From contig NZ_JAXBME010000009.1 of assembly GCF_033963835.1 (NCBI RefSeq), positions 1-64,000 on the forward strand: 64,000 nucleotides of DNA, in the 5' to 3' direction. The notes beneath the pieces are model-generated. The model had not been told where the DNA came from and did no database searches. It saw nothing but the letters and a program-made list of their open reading frames with translations. A program made the translations under genes and the position numbers. Position 1 is the stretch's first letter; each line of letters begins with the position of its first letter. Positions 12,467 through 22,419 of this stretch are shown piece after piece. This stretch comes from Cytobacillus sp. IB215665 (GTDB lineage Bacteria; Bacillota; Bacilli; Bacillales; SM2101).

Positions 12467-13146
12467 ATGACCTGTTGCTCTACATGTGTATAGGAGTGCT
12501 TCACCGACTCATACAACCTATTACAAACAACAAGTAATATATTTTCGATAACATCTCCCTCCCCTCGTTCCTTTGGATTATAAGAAAATGTGCAAATGTT
12601 GAGACAACCTCCTAGAAGCGTCGGAACCATTCCAAATAAAGGAGATTATTCAATTTAGTTAACGTGTTAATTATCTAAATTGAATAGGCTCTTTAGCCGG
12701 ATAGCCAAAAGAGTCAAAGGCTTTTACATCCTATATCAACTGAACCTTAGGTCACTTTTGCTCTTCTAGATACGTGAAACAGCTCGTAACACTAAACATC
12801 TTGTAAACGCTTAAGGCTAACAAAATATTTTTATTATTTTAAAAATTTCGATATTTTAAGGCAAACTCCTTCAAGAAATTAAAAGTAATGCCGAGCTACC
12901 TCTTTCTGTGCGCTCACTCCCTTGATGAGCTTCGGATTTTCCACAACTGAATTAGTTTTTGTTGAAATTGCTGGAGGAGTATGGAAGCTGACCTAGATAA
13001 AAGGACTCTATCTTCCCTGACAAGCGATAGAGCCACCTGAGGTGTAATTTTCTGGGTAAGTGACCTCAAGGATATGGCTCTAAAGCCTGTAAATAAGAAT
13101 AACCTTCTCACCACTATTACTATACTTCTTAAATAGAGAACAAATG
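12467..13146. other. 680-bp unexplained intergenic region with several strong hairpins
   Basis: No convincing gene is present; the only open frame (12914-13114, minus) has no ribosome binding site and no recognisable protein. The region contains a perfect 11-bp inverted repeat (12648-12658 with 12675-12685), a long imperfect hairpin (13029-13043 with 13064-13081) and an alternative stem (13006-13012 with 13026-13032) sharing bases 13029-13032 with it, so the last two exclude each other. On the minus strand it would be the leader of yusD-metY. It matches no riboswitch, T-box or RNase P sequence that I know. Confidence 0.5.
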
Positions 13147-13452
13147 TTAATCTAGGTCCTTTAAGTGCTTATATAATACGTCTACGGATTGAAAAGCATA
13201 GATACGCTTAATGACCATATTATTTTTAAATATGAGCAAGCACGGTACACTTTGAATTTCGTACCGTTCTGCCAGGTCAGGAACATAGTTTACGTCCACT
13301 TTACCAAACTCTATTAAAGGTACAATTTCTTTTACTACACCAAGCATTCGTTCTGCTAGTTGACATGTTCCACAAAGTGGCGTATAGAAATAAACTCCTT
13401 TTAAACCTGAAGCTTGTAAAACCTTATTTATTTGGTCTGTCCATTGCTGCAT
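13147..13452 (-). CDS. yusE: Thioredoxin-like protein YusE
   Basis: This 101-residue thioredoxin-fold protein has a CGTC redox site (Cys27, Cys30) after FYTPL, and the cis-proline segment SVPCLLIF near residue 68, which carries an additional Cys next to the proline. It is cytoplasmic, with no signal peptide. It follows yusF by 14 bp on the same strand, as in B. subtilis. Likely a small disulfide reductase; its partner is unknown. Confidence 0.88.
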   Translation of the reverse strand: MQQWTDQINKVLQASGLKGVYFYTPLCGTCQLAERMLGVVKEIVPLIEFGKVDVNYVPDLAERYEIQSVPCLLIFKNNMVIKRIYAFQSVDVLYKHLKDLD

Positions 13453-13466
13453 AATGCTTAAACCCC

Positions 13467-13814
13467 TTATAAGTATTGTCTTTTCACTTTAAAATTTGCA
13501 CGAAATAAAACTGCTGCAATATGTTGTAACGGAGCAGCTGCAACTTCACGATACACTTTATCAATATAAATATGTTGCGCTTCAGGAAACTCTCTTTTAA
13601 ATTGCTTACGGAGCTTGTTACCAGCTTCATCAGCATCAACAAGAACAAATACATCTTGATGAAATGTTGAATCAATAATTTCATCTAATTTAGTTACACT
13701 TAGCGTCCCATTTGTACAAATGATTTCTATTGGTTCATTTAAAACGTTTTCTACTTGTACTTTATCAGTTTTCCCCTCAACAATAATTACTTTATTAATC
13801 TCAATAATCGCCAT
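13467..13814 (-). CDS. yusF: Toprim domain protein YusF
   Basis: The Toprim fold is shown by KVIIVEGKTDKVQV at the N-terminus (catalytic Glu) and FVLVDADEAGNKLRKQF near residues 65-80 (DxD). It resembles ribonuclease M5-like small Toprim nucleases but lacks their extra domain. An open frame extends upstream to 13883, but GAGGGTG is correctly spaced only for the ATG at 13814, giving 115 residues. Pairs with yusE in a two-gene unit. Confidence 0.85.
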   Translation of the reverse strand: MAIIEINKVIIVEGKTDKVQVENVLNEPIEIICTNGTLSVTKLDEIIDSTFHQDVFVLVDADEAGNKLRKQFKREFPEAQHIYIDKVYREVAAAPLQHIAAVLFRANFKVKRQYL

Positions 13815-14145
13815 CGACATCACCCTCGTTGAACAATTCATGAACTTAATAACTAATTTCACATTAGTAATTATATTATTCAAACTAAGAATCTACATGC
13901 AGTTTCTTTTCTTCTAAAAAAGATATAATGCATCTCACAAATAAAGTTTAAGAGATTTTTGTACAGTCTCTTTACATAACTTCGTTACAATTTTTACTAA
14001 TAATGGACAGTATGATGATAGCTCAAAAATTGCAAATGCAAAAAGATGCCACAAATGCTAAATGTATAAGTGCTCATATCTTAACAAGACTAAAACAGCC
14101 TTATAAAAGAGTCTATTTATACGATAATCGCCATATTGTCTATGA

Positions 14146-14177
14146 AAAAACAGTGGAGTTATTACCCCACTGTTTCA
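14146..14177 (-). terminator. Terminator of gcvH
   Basis: On the minus strand, AACAGTGGGG and CCACTGTT form a stem with a short loop, followed by a T run (TTTTTT). It lies about 45 bp after the gcvH stop. It also covers the end of a spurious plus-strand open frame at 14003-14203. Confidence 0.75.
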
Positions 14178-14219
14178 TAAAGCATTCCCAATATCGTACT
14201 TAATTTTGGTGAAGATGAC

Positions 14220-14603
14220 TTAATCTTCCTTTGTCATTTCCTCATATTGTTCAGCTGACATTAAGCTTTCAACTTCACTCATATCTGCGGGCTTGACTAC
14301 AACCATCCAAGCTTTTTCATATGGAGATTCGTTTACGAATTCAGGCGTATCGTTTAAGTCTTCATTAACTTCTAATACTTTGCCACTAATCGGAGCATAT
14401 AACTCAGATACTGTTTTCACAGATTCAACACTACCAAATGGTTCATTGATTTCTAGTTCATCACCCGGTTCTGGTAATTCAACGAAAACAATATCTCCAA
14501 GCTCTGATTGAGCAAAATGAGTAATTCCTATGCGGACTTGATCTCCTTCAATACGTACCCACTCATGTTCTTCAGAATAACGCAATTCCTTCGGTGTATT
14601 CAT
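14220..14603 (-). CDS. gcvH: Glycine cleavage system H protein
   Basis: GcvH carries the lipoyl arm of the glycine cleavage complex and, in Bacillus, is also the substrate from which LipL/LipM relay lipoyl or octanoyl groups. The lipoylated lysine is K63 in [11 protein letters not shown]. The frame is open to 14633, but GGAGGG fits the ATG at 14603 ([15 protein letters not shown]), the usual family start; this gives 127 residues. It stands alone between yusI and yusF with its own terminator, separate from the other gcv genes. Confidence 0.96.
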   Translation of the reverse strand: MNTPKELRYSEEHEWVRIEGDQVRIGITHFAQSELGDIVFVELPEPGDELEINEPFGSVESVKTVSELYAPISGKVLEVNEDLNDTPEFVNESPYEKAWMVVVKPADMSEVESLMSAEQYEEMTKED

Positions 14604-14686
14604 TTCAACAATCCCTCCAACATTTATAATCATTTTATATATATTAAAAGATGACCGTTATAACAGTACCTTCTAATTACCAATGA

Positions 14687-15040
14687 CTACCTCCAAGTGT
14701 CTTCAAATTGCTTTTCATTAAACCCTACCGTCACAGCACTTCCATTCGTTACGATAGGACGTTTGAGTAACATGCCATCACTTGCTAGAATATCTAATAA
14801 TTCAGCCTCTGAAGCAGTTTTGACCTTATCCTTTAATCCAAGCTCACGATACTTTTTCCCACTCGTATTAAAGAACTTTTTTAGTTCTAATCCACTTTTA
14901 TGATATAAATCTTCGATTGTTTCTTTCGAAGGGGGATTATCAACAATATGTAATTCTTCATAAGAAACATGATGTTCATCTAACCATTTTTTTGCTTTAC
15001 GACATGTTCCACATTTAGGATACCAATAAAAAGATACCAT
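14687..15040 (-). CDS. yusI: ArsC/Spx-family protein YusI
   Basis: This 117-residue thioredoxin-fold protein of the ArsC/Spx superfamily has a CGTC motif (Cys10, Cys13), followed by RKAKKWLDEH, and the conserved RPIVTNG segment near residue 94. It corresponds to B. subtilis yusI, which lies beside gcvH. Both redox cysteines are kept. It may be an arsenate-reductase-like enzyme or an Spx-like regulator; the RPI motif is shared by both. Confidence 0.88.
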   Translation of the reverse strand: MVSFYWYPKCGTCRKAKKWLDEHHVSYEELHIVDNPPSKETIEDLYHKSGLELKKFFNTSGKKYRELGLKDKVKTASEAELLDILASDGMLLKRPIVTNGSAVTVGFNEKQFEDTWR

Positions 15041-15284
15041 ATAATTTCACCACCCAACGACTTTTTTAGAGGGTTTGCAAACGAGAAACTTGGTCAAAAT
15101 TCCCCTCTTCAAATGAATATTATCATATTTTTAATTAAATGCATAATCAAGAATTGACTTGTTATTACCTTCTCAGTTTTATTCGTCTTTTATTTTGTTA
15201 TTCCTGCAATTCTTCTTGAGAAAATAATTCTTAATTTCGCAAGTAACTAGGCTATATTGGACAGCACAAATAATCCTTCATATT

Positions 15285-15700
15285 AAGACTTTTAGCTTAA
15301 AACATGTTGCTATTGTTTACAAATTATGAACTGCATGAAGAGATTGTATATCTGTTACTAACGTTAGTTATATTCTGTTTAGCCCTTATTAAGAAAAGCA
15401 ACAATTTATGCGAAACAACCTTTATGTATGTAGAATCTTTTCGTAAACTTTGCTGTTAATATCACCAAACCTATAACATAAGAAATCGCTTGATATATTT
15501 TTAGCCTGCCTTTTACAAAAGAAAAGATGCCACGAACGTTAGCTATCTTCTGTTTAACCCTTATTACGAAAAGCAACAACCCTTACGAAAATACCCTTCA
15601 TGGAAGCACTTTTCATAAACTTTGTTGCCATAGTTACGATTTAAACGATGTATATCACTTCCTTGCTACACTAAAAAGAAGAGAAGACGCCAGGTGTAAG
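15285..15700 (+). repeat. Three adjoining MITE-like copies
   Basis: Copy 1 (about 15285-15412) has a decayed left end and ends near TGCGAAACAACC. Copy 2 (15433-15596, 164 bp) is the best preserved, with CTTTTCGTAAACTTTGCTG at the left, AAAAGATGCCACGAACGTTAG inside and TTACGAAAAGCAACAA before the right end. Copy 3 (about 15603-15700) has CTTTTCATAAACTTTGTTGC and stops at GAAGAGAAGACGCCA. Flanks of copy 2 match in 5 of 8 positions only. The rest of 15041-15786 is AT-rich and without a gene. Confidence 0.7.
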
Positions 15701-15727
15701 TATCTTAGTATATAAATATAGCCGTTT

Positions 15728-15760
15728 AAAAAAAGCTCCTATATTTCAGGAGCTTTTTTC
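15728..15760 (-). terminator. Terminator of the fad operon
   Basis: The minus strand reads GAAAAAAGCTCCT, a 7-nt loop, AGGAGC and a T run. Stem AAGCTCCT/AGGAGCTT is perfect. It lies 27 bp after the fadE stop. Confidence 0.85.
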
Positions 15761-15786
15761 AAGTAAAGGCAAACAGTTCTATGTTT

Positions 15787-17571
15787 TTAAACTGTATAGC
15801 GTTCTGCTTCAATTAGTACTGCTGCAGCTTCACGCTTTTTAGCAATTACGTTAATCGGAGTATAACGAGTGAACTTGCGTAGTGATGATAACATCATGCG
15901 AAGTGTATCACCTTGCTCTGTTGCAACAAGTGTTTCTTTTGCATGTGCTTCGATTTCGTTAAATGCTTCTTGGCAATAAATTTGTGTATATAAAAGTTTT
16001 TGGTTGTTTTTCTCTAGCCCAGTTTTGTTGATTGCTTTTTCTGTACGTAAGACAGCTGATTCCATTGCATATAAGTTGTTGACAATATCTGCAATATTCA
16101 TTAGAATTTCTTGTTCTTTTTCAAGCTTTGGACCAAACTTTTGTGCAGCTAAACCAGCTACCATGATGCCTATTTTCTTCGCATTTTTCACTAAATATTT
16201 TTCTTGCTCTAGTGGCTCATCACCAACCTCTTCAGGCATCATCATCATTAACTCTTCCTGTAAAGCTTGTGCTTTTTGTAAAAGTGGAAGCTCGCCTTTC
16301 ATTGCTTTACGTAAAAATGTGCCTGGTACTAGTAAGCGATTGATTTCATTCGTTCCTTCGAAAATACGATTAATACGAGAATCTCTGTATGCTCTTTCTA
16401 CTTCATATTCAGCCATGAAGCCGTATCCACCATGAATTTGAACTGCTTCGTCAGCAATGTAGTCAAGTGTTTCCGAACCCATCACTTTCCCAAGGGAACA
16501 TTCAATCGCATATTCGCCAACTGCTTTCCCTACTTCTCTGCCGTCTTTAACTTGTTCTGGTGTAAGAGCACCCATACGATCTTCAAATAAACCAACTGTT
16601 CTATAGATAGAGCTTTCAGAAGCATATAATTTTGATGCCATCGTACCGAATTTTTCTTGCGTTAAAGAGAATTTAGATATTGGTGTTTTGAACTGTTGAC
16701 GTTGGTTAGCATATTGAATTGATACGTCTAACCCACGTTTTGCTGCTCCTGTTGTCCCTAGTCCAAGCTTATAACGACCAATATTCAAAATGTTAAAGGC
16801 AATGACATGCCCTTTTCCAGCTTCACCTAAAAGATTTTCTTTTGGTACATGCACATCCTCTAAAATGAGTGTACGAGTTGAAGAGCATTTAATACCCATT
16901 TTCTTTTCTTCAGGACCAGTAGAAACACCCTCTAAATCACGATCAACGATAAATGCTGAGAAATGCTCGCCATCGATTTTTGCGTATACGACGAATACGT
17001 CAGCGAAACCAGCATTTGTAATCCACTGCTTTTCTCCATTTAACACATAATGTGTTCCTTCTGCATTGAGTTTAGCAGTAGTTTTTGCGCCTAATGCATC
17101 TGAACCACTACCAGGCTCTGTTAAAGCATATGCAGCAATCTTCGTACCTACCGCTAGGTCAGGTAAATACTTCTTCTTTTGTTCTTCGCTACCGAATAAT
17201 ACAATTGGTAACGAACCGATTCCAACATGAGCACCGAAAGTAACCGAAAAGCCACCAGCTCTTGACATCTTTTCTGTAATAAGTGCTGAACTAATTTTAT
17301 CTAACTCAAGACCACCGTACTCCTCAGGAACATCTGCTCCTAATAGTCCAAGCTCACCCATTTGTTTTAATAGCTTAACCGAACGATCAAATTCATGGTT
17401 TTCAATATGATCTAGCTGTGGTACAACCTCATTGACAACAAAATCTTCTGTTGTTTTACCTATCATAATTTGTTCATCTGTATAATCCTCTGGTGTAAAT
17501 ACAGCATCTGAACTAATATCTTCAACTAAAAAGCTGCCACCCTTTACTAATTGTTTAGTTGTATCTGACAT
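15787..17571 (-). CDS. fadE: Acyl-CoA dehydrogenase FadE
   Basis: This FAD-dependent enzyme performs the first step of beta-oxidation. Signature 1 AYALTEPGSGSDA (near 147), the QWITNAG strand near 182 and signature 2 QIHGGYGFMAEYEVERAYRDSRI (near 380) followed by IFEGTNEINR are present; the catalytic glutamate is expected in the FEGTNE region. At 594 residues it has the C-terminal extension of about 200 residues seen in YusJ-type enzymes, not the usual 380-residue form. Last gene of fadN-fadA-fadE. Confidence 0.95.
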   Translation of the reverse strand: MSDTTKQLVKGGSFLVEDISSDAVFTPEDYTDEQIMIGKTTEDFVVNEVVPQLDHIENHEFDRSVKLLKQMGELGLLGADVPEEYGGLELDKISSALITEKMSRAGGFSVTFGAHVGIGSLPIVLFGSEEQKKKYLPDLAVGTKIAAYALTEPGSGSDALGAKTTAKLNAEGTHYVLNGEKQWITNAGFADVFVVYAKIDGEHFSAFIVDRDLEGVSTGPEEKKMGIKCSSTRTLILEDVHVPKENLLGEAGKGHVIAFNILNIGRYKLGLGTTGAAKRGLDVSIQYANQRQQFKTPISKFSLTQEKFGTMASKLYASESSIYRTVGLFEDRMGALTPEQVKDGREVGKAVGEYAIECSLGKVMGSETLDYIADEAVQIHGGYGFMAEYEVERAYRDSRINRIFEGTNEINRLLVPGTFLRKAMKGELPLLQKAQALQEELMMMMPEEVGDEPLEQEKYLVKNAKKIGIMVAGLAAQKFGPKLEKEQEILMNIADIVNNLYAMESAVLRTEKAINKTGLEKNNQKLLYTQIYCQEAFNEIEAHAKETLVATEQGDTLRMMLSSLRKFTRYTPINVIAKKREAAAVLIEAERYTV

Positions 17572-17613
17572 TTTAATTTCCTCCTATAAAATAATGTGTT
17601 GTTATTTATTCTA

Positions 17614-17653
17614 TTGCAGTGCTAGTCATTCCCCTTTTGACTAACACTGCTTT
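17614..17653 (-). other. Hairpin between fadA and fadE
   Basis: GCAGTGCTAGTCA and TGACTAACACTGC form a 13-bp stem with one mismatch and an 8-nt loop, without a T run. It lies downstream of fadA and upstream of fadE, so it may attenuate or stabilise the processed mRNA rather than end it. Confidence 0.5.
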
Positions 17654-17692
17654 ATGATTCCGACCAAATACCCCCTATTTGTTCCGAACACT

Positions 17693-18868
17693 CTATACTA
17701 ATTCAAATACCCCAGCAGCACCCATACCGCCACCAATACACATCGTCACAATCCCAAATTGTTCGTTACGGCGTTTCATTTCATGAATCAGAGATAACGT
17801 AAGTTTAGCTCCCGTACAACCAAGTGGATGCCCTAATGCAATTGCCCCACCATTCACGTTAACCTTTTCTTCATCTAAACCTAATTCACGAATAACTTGA
17901 ATTGATTGTGAAGCAAACGCCTCATTTAATTCGAATAAGCCAATATCAGCTAATTCTAACCCAGCTAATTTTAATGCTTTAGGAACAGCTACTACCGGTC
18001 CAACTCCCATGATTTCTGGTGGTACTCCACCGACTGCAAATGAACGGAATTTAGCCATCGGCTTCAAGCCAGATGAATCAGCTTTTTCTCTATCCATCAC
18101 CATCACCGCTGCTGCACCGTCACTCGTTTGCGAAGCATTACCAGCTGTTACAGATCCTGTGACAGAAAATGCTGGTCTAAGTTTCGCTAATCCTTCAACA
18201 GAGGAATCCGGGCGTACACCTTCATCTTGAGAAAATTGAATTCCTTTTTCTTGAACTTTATTGTCTTTACCTACTGAACGTATTGTTACGTCTACTGGTA
18301 CGATTTCATCAGCAAACTTTCCTTCTGCAATTGCTTTCGCTGCTTTCTGATGGCTTCGCACAGCAAATGCATCCTGTTCTTCTCGCGTAATACCATATTT
18401 CATTGCAACTTGTTCAGCTGTATGACCCATGCCCATGTAATATTCTGGTGCACTCTCAGCAAGCTTAGCATTTGGACGAACAACATGCCCCATCATTGGT
18501 ACTAAACTCATTGATTCTGCCCCACCAGCAATAACTGTATCTGCGTGACCAAGCATGATTTTTTCTGCACCGTAGGCAATCGTTTGTAAGCCAGATGAAC
18601 AATATCTATTTACTGTAACTGCTGGAACTGTGTAAGGTAACCCAGCAAGCGCCCCAATATTTCTAGCCATATTTAATCCCTGTTCTGCCTCTGGCATTGC
18701 ACAACCAATGATTAAATCATCTATATTACCTTCATAGTTACCTGCACGTTTTAATGTTTCCTTTACTGCAGCAGCCCCTAAATCATCAGGACGTACATCT
18801 TTTAGTGTCCCTTTTTTCGCTTTACCAACCGGTGTTCGAGCACCAGCAACAATAACAGCTTCTCTCAC
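17693..18868 (-). CDS. fadA: Acetyl-CoA acyltransferase (thiolase) FadA
   Basis: This thiolase cleaves 3-ketoacyl-CoA. The nucleophilic cysteine is C90 in [12 protein letters not shown]; the [10 protein letters not shown] histidine loop near residue 347 and the second cysteine in [11 protein letters not shown] near 377 complete the active site. The 391-residue length is standard. The start codon is GTG (18866-18868), supported by a GGGGG six bases upstream; the ATG just before it is out of frame. It partners FadN in beta-oxidation. Confidence 0.96.
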   Translation of the reverse strand: MREAVIVAGARTPVGKAKKGTLKDVRPDDLGAAAVKETLKRAGNYEGNIDDLIIGCAMPEAEQGLNMARNIGALAGLPYTVPAVTVNRYCSSGLQTIAYGAEKIMLGHADTVIAGGAESMSLVPMMGHVVRPNAKLAESAPEYYMGMGHTAEQVAMKYGITREEQDAFAVRSHQKAAKAIAEGKFADEIVPVDVTIRSVGKDNKVQEKGIQFSQDEGVRPDSSVEGLAKLRPAFSVTGSVTAGNASQTSDGAAAVMVMDREKADSSGLKPMAKFRSFAVGGVPPEIMGVGPVVAVPKALKLAGLELADIGLFELNEAFASQSIQVIRELGLDEEKVNVNGGAIALGHPLGCTGAKLTLSLIHEMKRRNEQFGIVTMCIGGGMGAAGVFELV

Positions 18869-19037
18869 ATCATTCCCCCGCTTTTCTCCGTATTTTTTCG
18901 AATAGGTGGAAGCATTTTTAGACGATGTTCAAAAACTATGCTTATTTAAGAAATACTCATCCACATAATTACCGCAAAACTGACATAGATGTTCTTTCCT
19001 AATCTTGCTCCAGCCTTTTTGAACATAGTAGTTATTA

Positions 19038-21422
19038 TTAATTGCGTAACGGCTTACCTTTTACTAACATGTGTTGCATCCGTTGCTGTGTTTTCGGTTC
19101 TCCAATTAAGCTAACGAACGCTTCACGTTCTAAATCAAGTAAGTATTGCTCATCGACCTTCGTTCCAAATGGTACTTTACCACCCGCAATAACGTGTGAC
19201 AGTTTTTTCGCAATTGTTAAGTCGTGATCGGAAATATATCCAGATAAATGCATATTTTGTGCTCCTAATAATAATGTTGCATAACCTGTTTCCCCAACGA
19301 CTGGAACCTTCTCACGTTTAGGAGCTTGATAACCTTTATCATAAAGTGATATGACAGCTTGTTTTGCATCATGGATAAGATGATCTCCATTAAAGCTAAT
19401 ACCGTCTTGTTCTGATAAGAAATTATAGTTTCGAGCATCAGGTCCAGATGTTGACACTTTAGCCATTGCTATCGTTTCAAATACTTTATTTGCGACAGCT
19501 TGCAGATCAAAATCTACACCTTTTGGCATCGTTTTCAGATGGTTAATGTAAAGCTCTTTATTACCACCACCACCTGGAATTAAACCTACACCAACTTCTA
19601 CTAAGCCCATATATGTTTCACTTGATGCTTGAATTTGACTTGTCGGTAAGCTAATTTCAGTACCCCCGCCTAATGTCATAGCAAATGGTGCGGCAACAAC
19701 TGGCTTAGCACTATATTTCACATTCATCATTGCTTGTTGGAAATGACGTATTACCATTTCAATTTCAAAGAAATTGTCATCCTGTGCTTCCATAAGCATC
19801 ATTGCAAGATTAGCTCCGACACAGAAGTTTTTACCTTGGTTTCCTATTACTAATCCTTTATAGTTACGATCAACTTCCTCAAGAGAATAATTAACCATTT
19901 GAATGATGTCCAATCCAATGGCATTATTCGGAGAATGGAACTCTAAAAGCGCTACATCATTACCAATATCTATTAAACTAGCACCACTATTTTTCTTTAT
20001 AACTCCATTTTTCTCTTTTAAGCTCTTAAGATGAACAATTTTTTCGTTTTCCTTTAACAGCTTGTATTCATCTTTGTCTAAGTATGCTACCCCACCGTCC
20101 TCTTTTTTATAGAAGGATGTAATGCCGTTTGAAAGCATTTCTTCTATCCACGCTGGAATCTCTTTTCCTTCAGACTTCATTTTGTTTACTGATTTCTCTA
20201 AACCGATCGCATCCCACATTTCAAATGGACCGATTTCCCAACCAAAGCCCCATTTCATCGCTTTATCAATAGCAACGATATCATCTGCAATCTCACCTAA
20301 TAGTTCAGCAGAATATAAGAGTGATGGGCTAATAATATTCCATAGTAGTGCTCCAGCTCTATCATCTGCATATACAAGCGCTTTCAATTTTTCAGGAAGC
20401 TTCTTTATTTGTTTGCTCATTTCGATAGATGGTGCTTTTAGCTTTGTTCTCGGCTCATACTCAAATGTTTCTGGATTTAATTGTAAAATCTCTTTCCCTT
20501 TTTTCAAGAAAAACCCTTGACCCGTTTTACTACCTAACCAACCTTTTTCAACCATCTTTTTCATAAATTCTGGCGTAACAAATACTTCTTTATCCTTACC
20601 TTCAACATTATCGTATACGTTTTTCGCAACGTGAACGAATGTATCTAAACCGACAACATCAAGCGTACGGAAAGTTGCACTTTTTGGTCTACCAATTAAT
20701 GGACCGGTTACCGAGTCGACTTCCCCAGCGCTGTAGCCACCTTTTAACATTTCATTTACAGTGATGTGAAGCCCATAAGTTCCAATTCGATTAGCGATAA
20801 AATTAGGTGTATCCTTCGCTTCAACTACACCTTTTCCTAGTTTTTCTTCTCCATACTGCGTAATGAAAGATAAAACTTCAGGAGAAGTATCTTTTGTAGG
20901 TATAACCTCCAACAGTTTTAAATAACGTGGCGGGTTAAAGAAGTGTGTTCCAAGAAAGTGCTTTTTGAAATCATCGGAACGACCTTCTGCCATTGCTTCG
21001 ATTGATATTCCAGAAGTATTAGAACTTACGATACTTCCTGGCTTTCTTACTTGTTCAATACGTTCAAATACTTGTTTCTTAATTTCTAAATTTTCTACAA
21101 CAACTTCAATTATCCAATCACATTCAGAAAGCCTTTCCATGTCATCTTCCATGTTACCTGCTTCAATTAACACAATATCGTCCTTTGACATTAGCGGAGC
21201 TGGCTTTTGCTTTAACAGTTTTTTAATTGCTTGAGAGCTTAACCGATTTCTTACACTTTTATCTTCTAATGTTAGCCCCTTAGCTTTTTCATCTTCTGCT
21301 AACTCTCGAGGTACAATATCTAATAATATAGTGGGAACCCCAATATTAGCTAAGTGTGCTGCTATTCCAGAGCCCATTACACCTGAACCAAGAACAGCTG
21401 CTTTTTTAATATGTTGGACCAT
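19038..21422 (-). CDS. fadN: 3-hydroxyacyl-CoA dehydrogenase / enoyl-CoA hydratase FadN
   Basis: This bifunctional beta-oxidation enzyme has the order typical of FadN: N-terminal NAD-binding domain (AAVLGSGVMGSGIAAHLAN), the dehydrogenase helical domain with FFNPPRYLKLLEVIP, then a C-terminal crotonase domain (NFCVGANLAMM and ALGGG-like MTLGGGTEISLP). A longer frame begins at 21461, but the FadR operator overlaps that stretch and GAGGAGG fits the ATG at 21422, giving 794 residues. First gene of the fad operon. Confidence 0.95.
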   Translation of the reverse strand: MVQHIKKAAVLGSGVMGSGIAAHLANIGVPTILLDIVPRELAEDEKAKGLTLEDKSVRNRLSSQAIKKLLKQKPAPLMSKDDIVLIEAGNMEDDMERLSECDWIIEVVVENLEIKKQVFERIEQVRKPGSIVSSNTSGISIEAMAEGRSDDFKKHFLGTHFFNPPRYLKLLEVIPTKDTSPEVLSFITQYGEEKLGKGVVEAKDTPNFIANRIGTYGLHITVNEMLKGGYSAGEVDSVTGPLIGRPKSATFRTLDVVGLDTFVHVAKNVYDNVEGKDKEVFVTPEFMKKMVEKGWLGSKTGQGFFLKKGKEILQLNPETFEYEPRTKLKAPSIEMSKQIKKLPEKLKALVYADDRAGALLWNIISPSLLYSAELLGEIADDIVAIDKAMKWGFGWEIGPFEMWDAIGLEKSVNKMKSEGKEIPAWIEEMLSNGITSFYKKEDGGVAYLDKDEYKLLKENEKIVHLKSLKEKNGVIKKNSGASLIDIGNDVALLEFHSPNNAIGLDIIQMVNYSLEEVDRNYKGLVIGNQGKNFCVGANLAMMLMEAQDDNFFEIEMVIRHFQQAMMNVKYSAKPVVAAPFAMTLGGGTEISLPTSQIQASSETYMGLVEVGVGLIPGGGGNKELYINHLKTMPKGVDFDLQAVANKVFETIAMAKVSTSGPDARNYNFLSEQDGISFNGDHLIHDAKQAVISLYDKGYQAPKREKVPVVGETGYATLLLGAQNMHLSGYISDHDLTIAKKLSHVIAGGKVPFGTKVDEQYLLDLEREAFVSLIGEPKTQQRMQHMLVKGKPLRN

Positions 21423-21446
21423 TCCATTTCTCCTCCTCTGACTCTT

Positions 21447-21464
21447 TGAATGAATACTCATTCA
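21447..21464 (-). promoter_or_regulatory. FadR operator upstream of fadN
   Basis: TGAATGAATACTCATTCA is an exact match to the B. subtilis FadR consensus TGAATGANTANTCATTCA. It lies 25 bp upstream of the fadN start, so bound FadR would block the promoter or early transcript. Long-chain acyl-CoA should relieve repression of fadN-fadA-fadE. Confidence 0.92.
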
Positions 21465-21740
21465 TTTTACTGTCAAAAAAAATACTGCATACCTAGAATG
21501 AGTTCCTTTAATTATAAATATAAATGATTTTTCAAATTTTCGCAATATAGAAGCAATAAAATAGGTAATTTTTTTCAAAATACAACATTATTCTACAAGA
21601 AGATTAACAACGTTCTATAGCAAATGGCTATTTTGCATTGAGTGTTATTTTTCCCATGAAGAAATAATTATAATTTTTATAAATCGGTGGTAACCCCTAC
21701 ATAGCTTATTATAGCTGAATTTTGCTACAAAGTTAATAAA

Positions 21741-21866
21741 GGTTCATTCCATAAAGTAACTGATGTGAATTAGATGATTTTTACAGCCTTTAGAGAAGCA
21801 ACAATTCCCATATCGTAGTTATATGGGTGCTTATTACGAAAAGCAACAATTAATGCAAAAACATCC
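21741..21866 (+). mobile_element. MITE-like copy upstream of yuzL
   Basis: The 126-bp copy has a decayed left end (GGTTCATTCCATAAAG) and a good right half with CTTATTACGAAAAGCAACAA followed by ATGCAAAAACATCC. The surrounding gap 21465-21945 is otherwise AT-rich and holds no gene I can support. Confidence 0.6.
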
Positions 21867-21945
21867 TTATGTAAAGAGCCTCATAATTATTATCTTGATA
21901 AAAATGTTCACTTTGGAAACGTTAATAAAATGGAGGTGATGCGAA

Positions 21946-22095
21946 ATGGCACGCATGAAGAAGAGTCCATCAAAAGCAGGAGTAAGCGCAGCAAGTGTAA
22001 AAGGGAATGCTGGTCCTACGGTTGAAAATGAAGGTGGAAAAACTCAAAGTCAAAATCAGCAATATAAAAAGCATAATATGCAACCCGAGGAATAG
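21946..22095 (+). CDS. yuzL: Small YuzL-family protein
   Basis: This 49-residue basic, hydrophilic protein starts MARMKKSPSKAGVSAASVKG and matches the YuzL pattern of a lysine-rich start followed by SKxGxSxxSVxG. GGAGGTGAT lies five bases before the ATG. Position next to fadN agrees with yuzL in B. subtilis. YuzL proteins are small and of unknown function; the composition resembles small acid-soluble spore proteins, but that is only a resemblance. Confidence 0.8.
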   Translation: MARMKKSPSKAGVSAASVKGNAGPTVENEGGKTQSQNQQYKKHNMQPEE

Positions 22096-22148
22096 AAAAG
22101 GGTATAGTACCTTAGAATCTATCTATTGAGCTGTCTTTAGAGCTTATG

Positions 22149-22178
22149 TCACACGAAGGCAAGCTTGCCTTCGTGTGA
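22149..22178. other. Perfect 30-bp palindrome
   Basis: Bases 22149-22178 are fully self-complementary, centred on AAGCTT, with no loop and no following T run. It lies 53 bp after yuzL. It could act as a terminator or mRNA end for yuzL, or form a cruciform. The rest of 22096-22419 shows only AT-rich sequence. Confidence 0.7.
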
Positions 22179-22419
22179 GTATAACTATACATAATCAGAA
22201 ATTGCCCAATTACAATAATATAAGTATGCACATTATAATATTTATACTATTGGTAGCCCAAATCGAATATTTTACTTGCTACATATCTATGAAACTTCTT
22301 GTCTCTACTCTCTTATTAACGAAATAACGCTATCTACTTGTTGAAATTTATTCTATTATTAGCCAATTAACACTTTTTTCTGTCCTAACTCACTCTTTTT
22401 CTAGCAAAATACTTTATCG

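Noticed and set aside
12467..12913. S-box riboswitch before yusD-metY
   Set aside because: None of the S-box core sequences were found on either strand.
12914..13114. 66-residue minus-strand open frame
   Set aside because: No ribosome binding site and low-complexity residue pattern; it lies in the structured intergenic region.
14003..14203. 66-residue plus-strand open frame before gcvH
   Set aside because: It has no good ribosome binding site, ends inside the gcvH terminator and shows no known family; a YusG homologue could be expected here but it does not match.
15527..15715. 62-residue plus-strand open frame
   Set aside because: It is inside a MITE-like copy.
21423..21461. Longer N-terminus of FadN
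   Set aside because: It would overlap the FadR operator and lacks a ribosome binding site.
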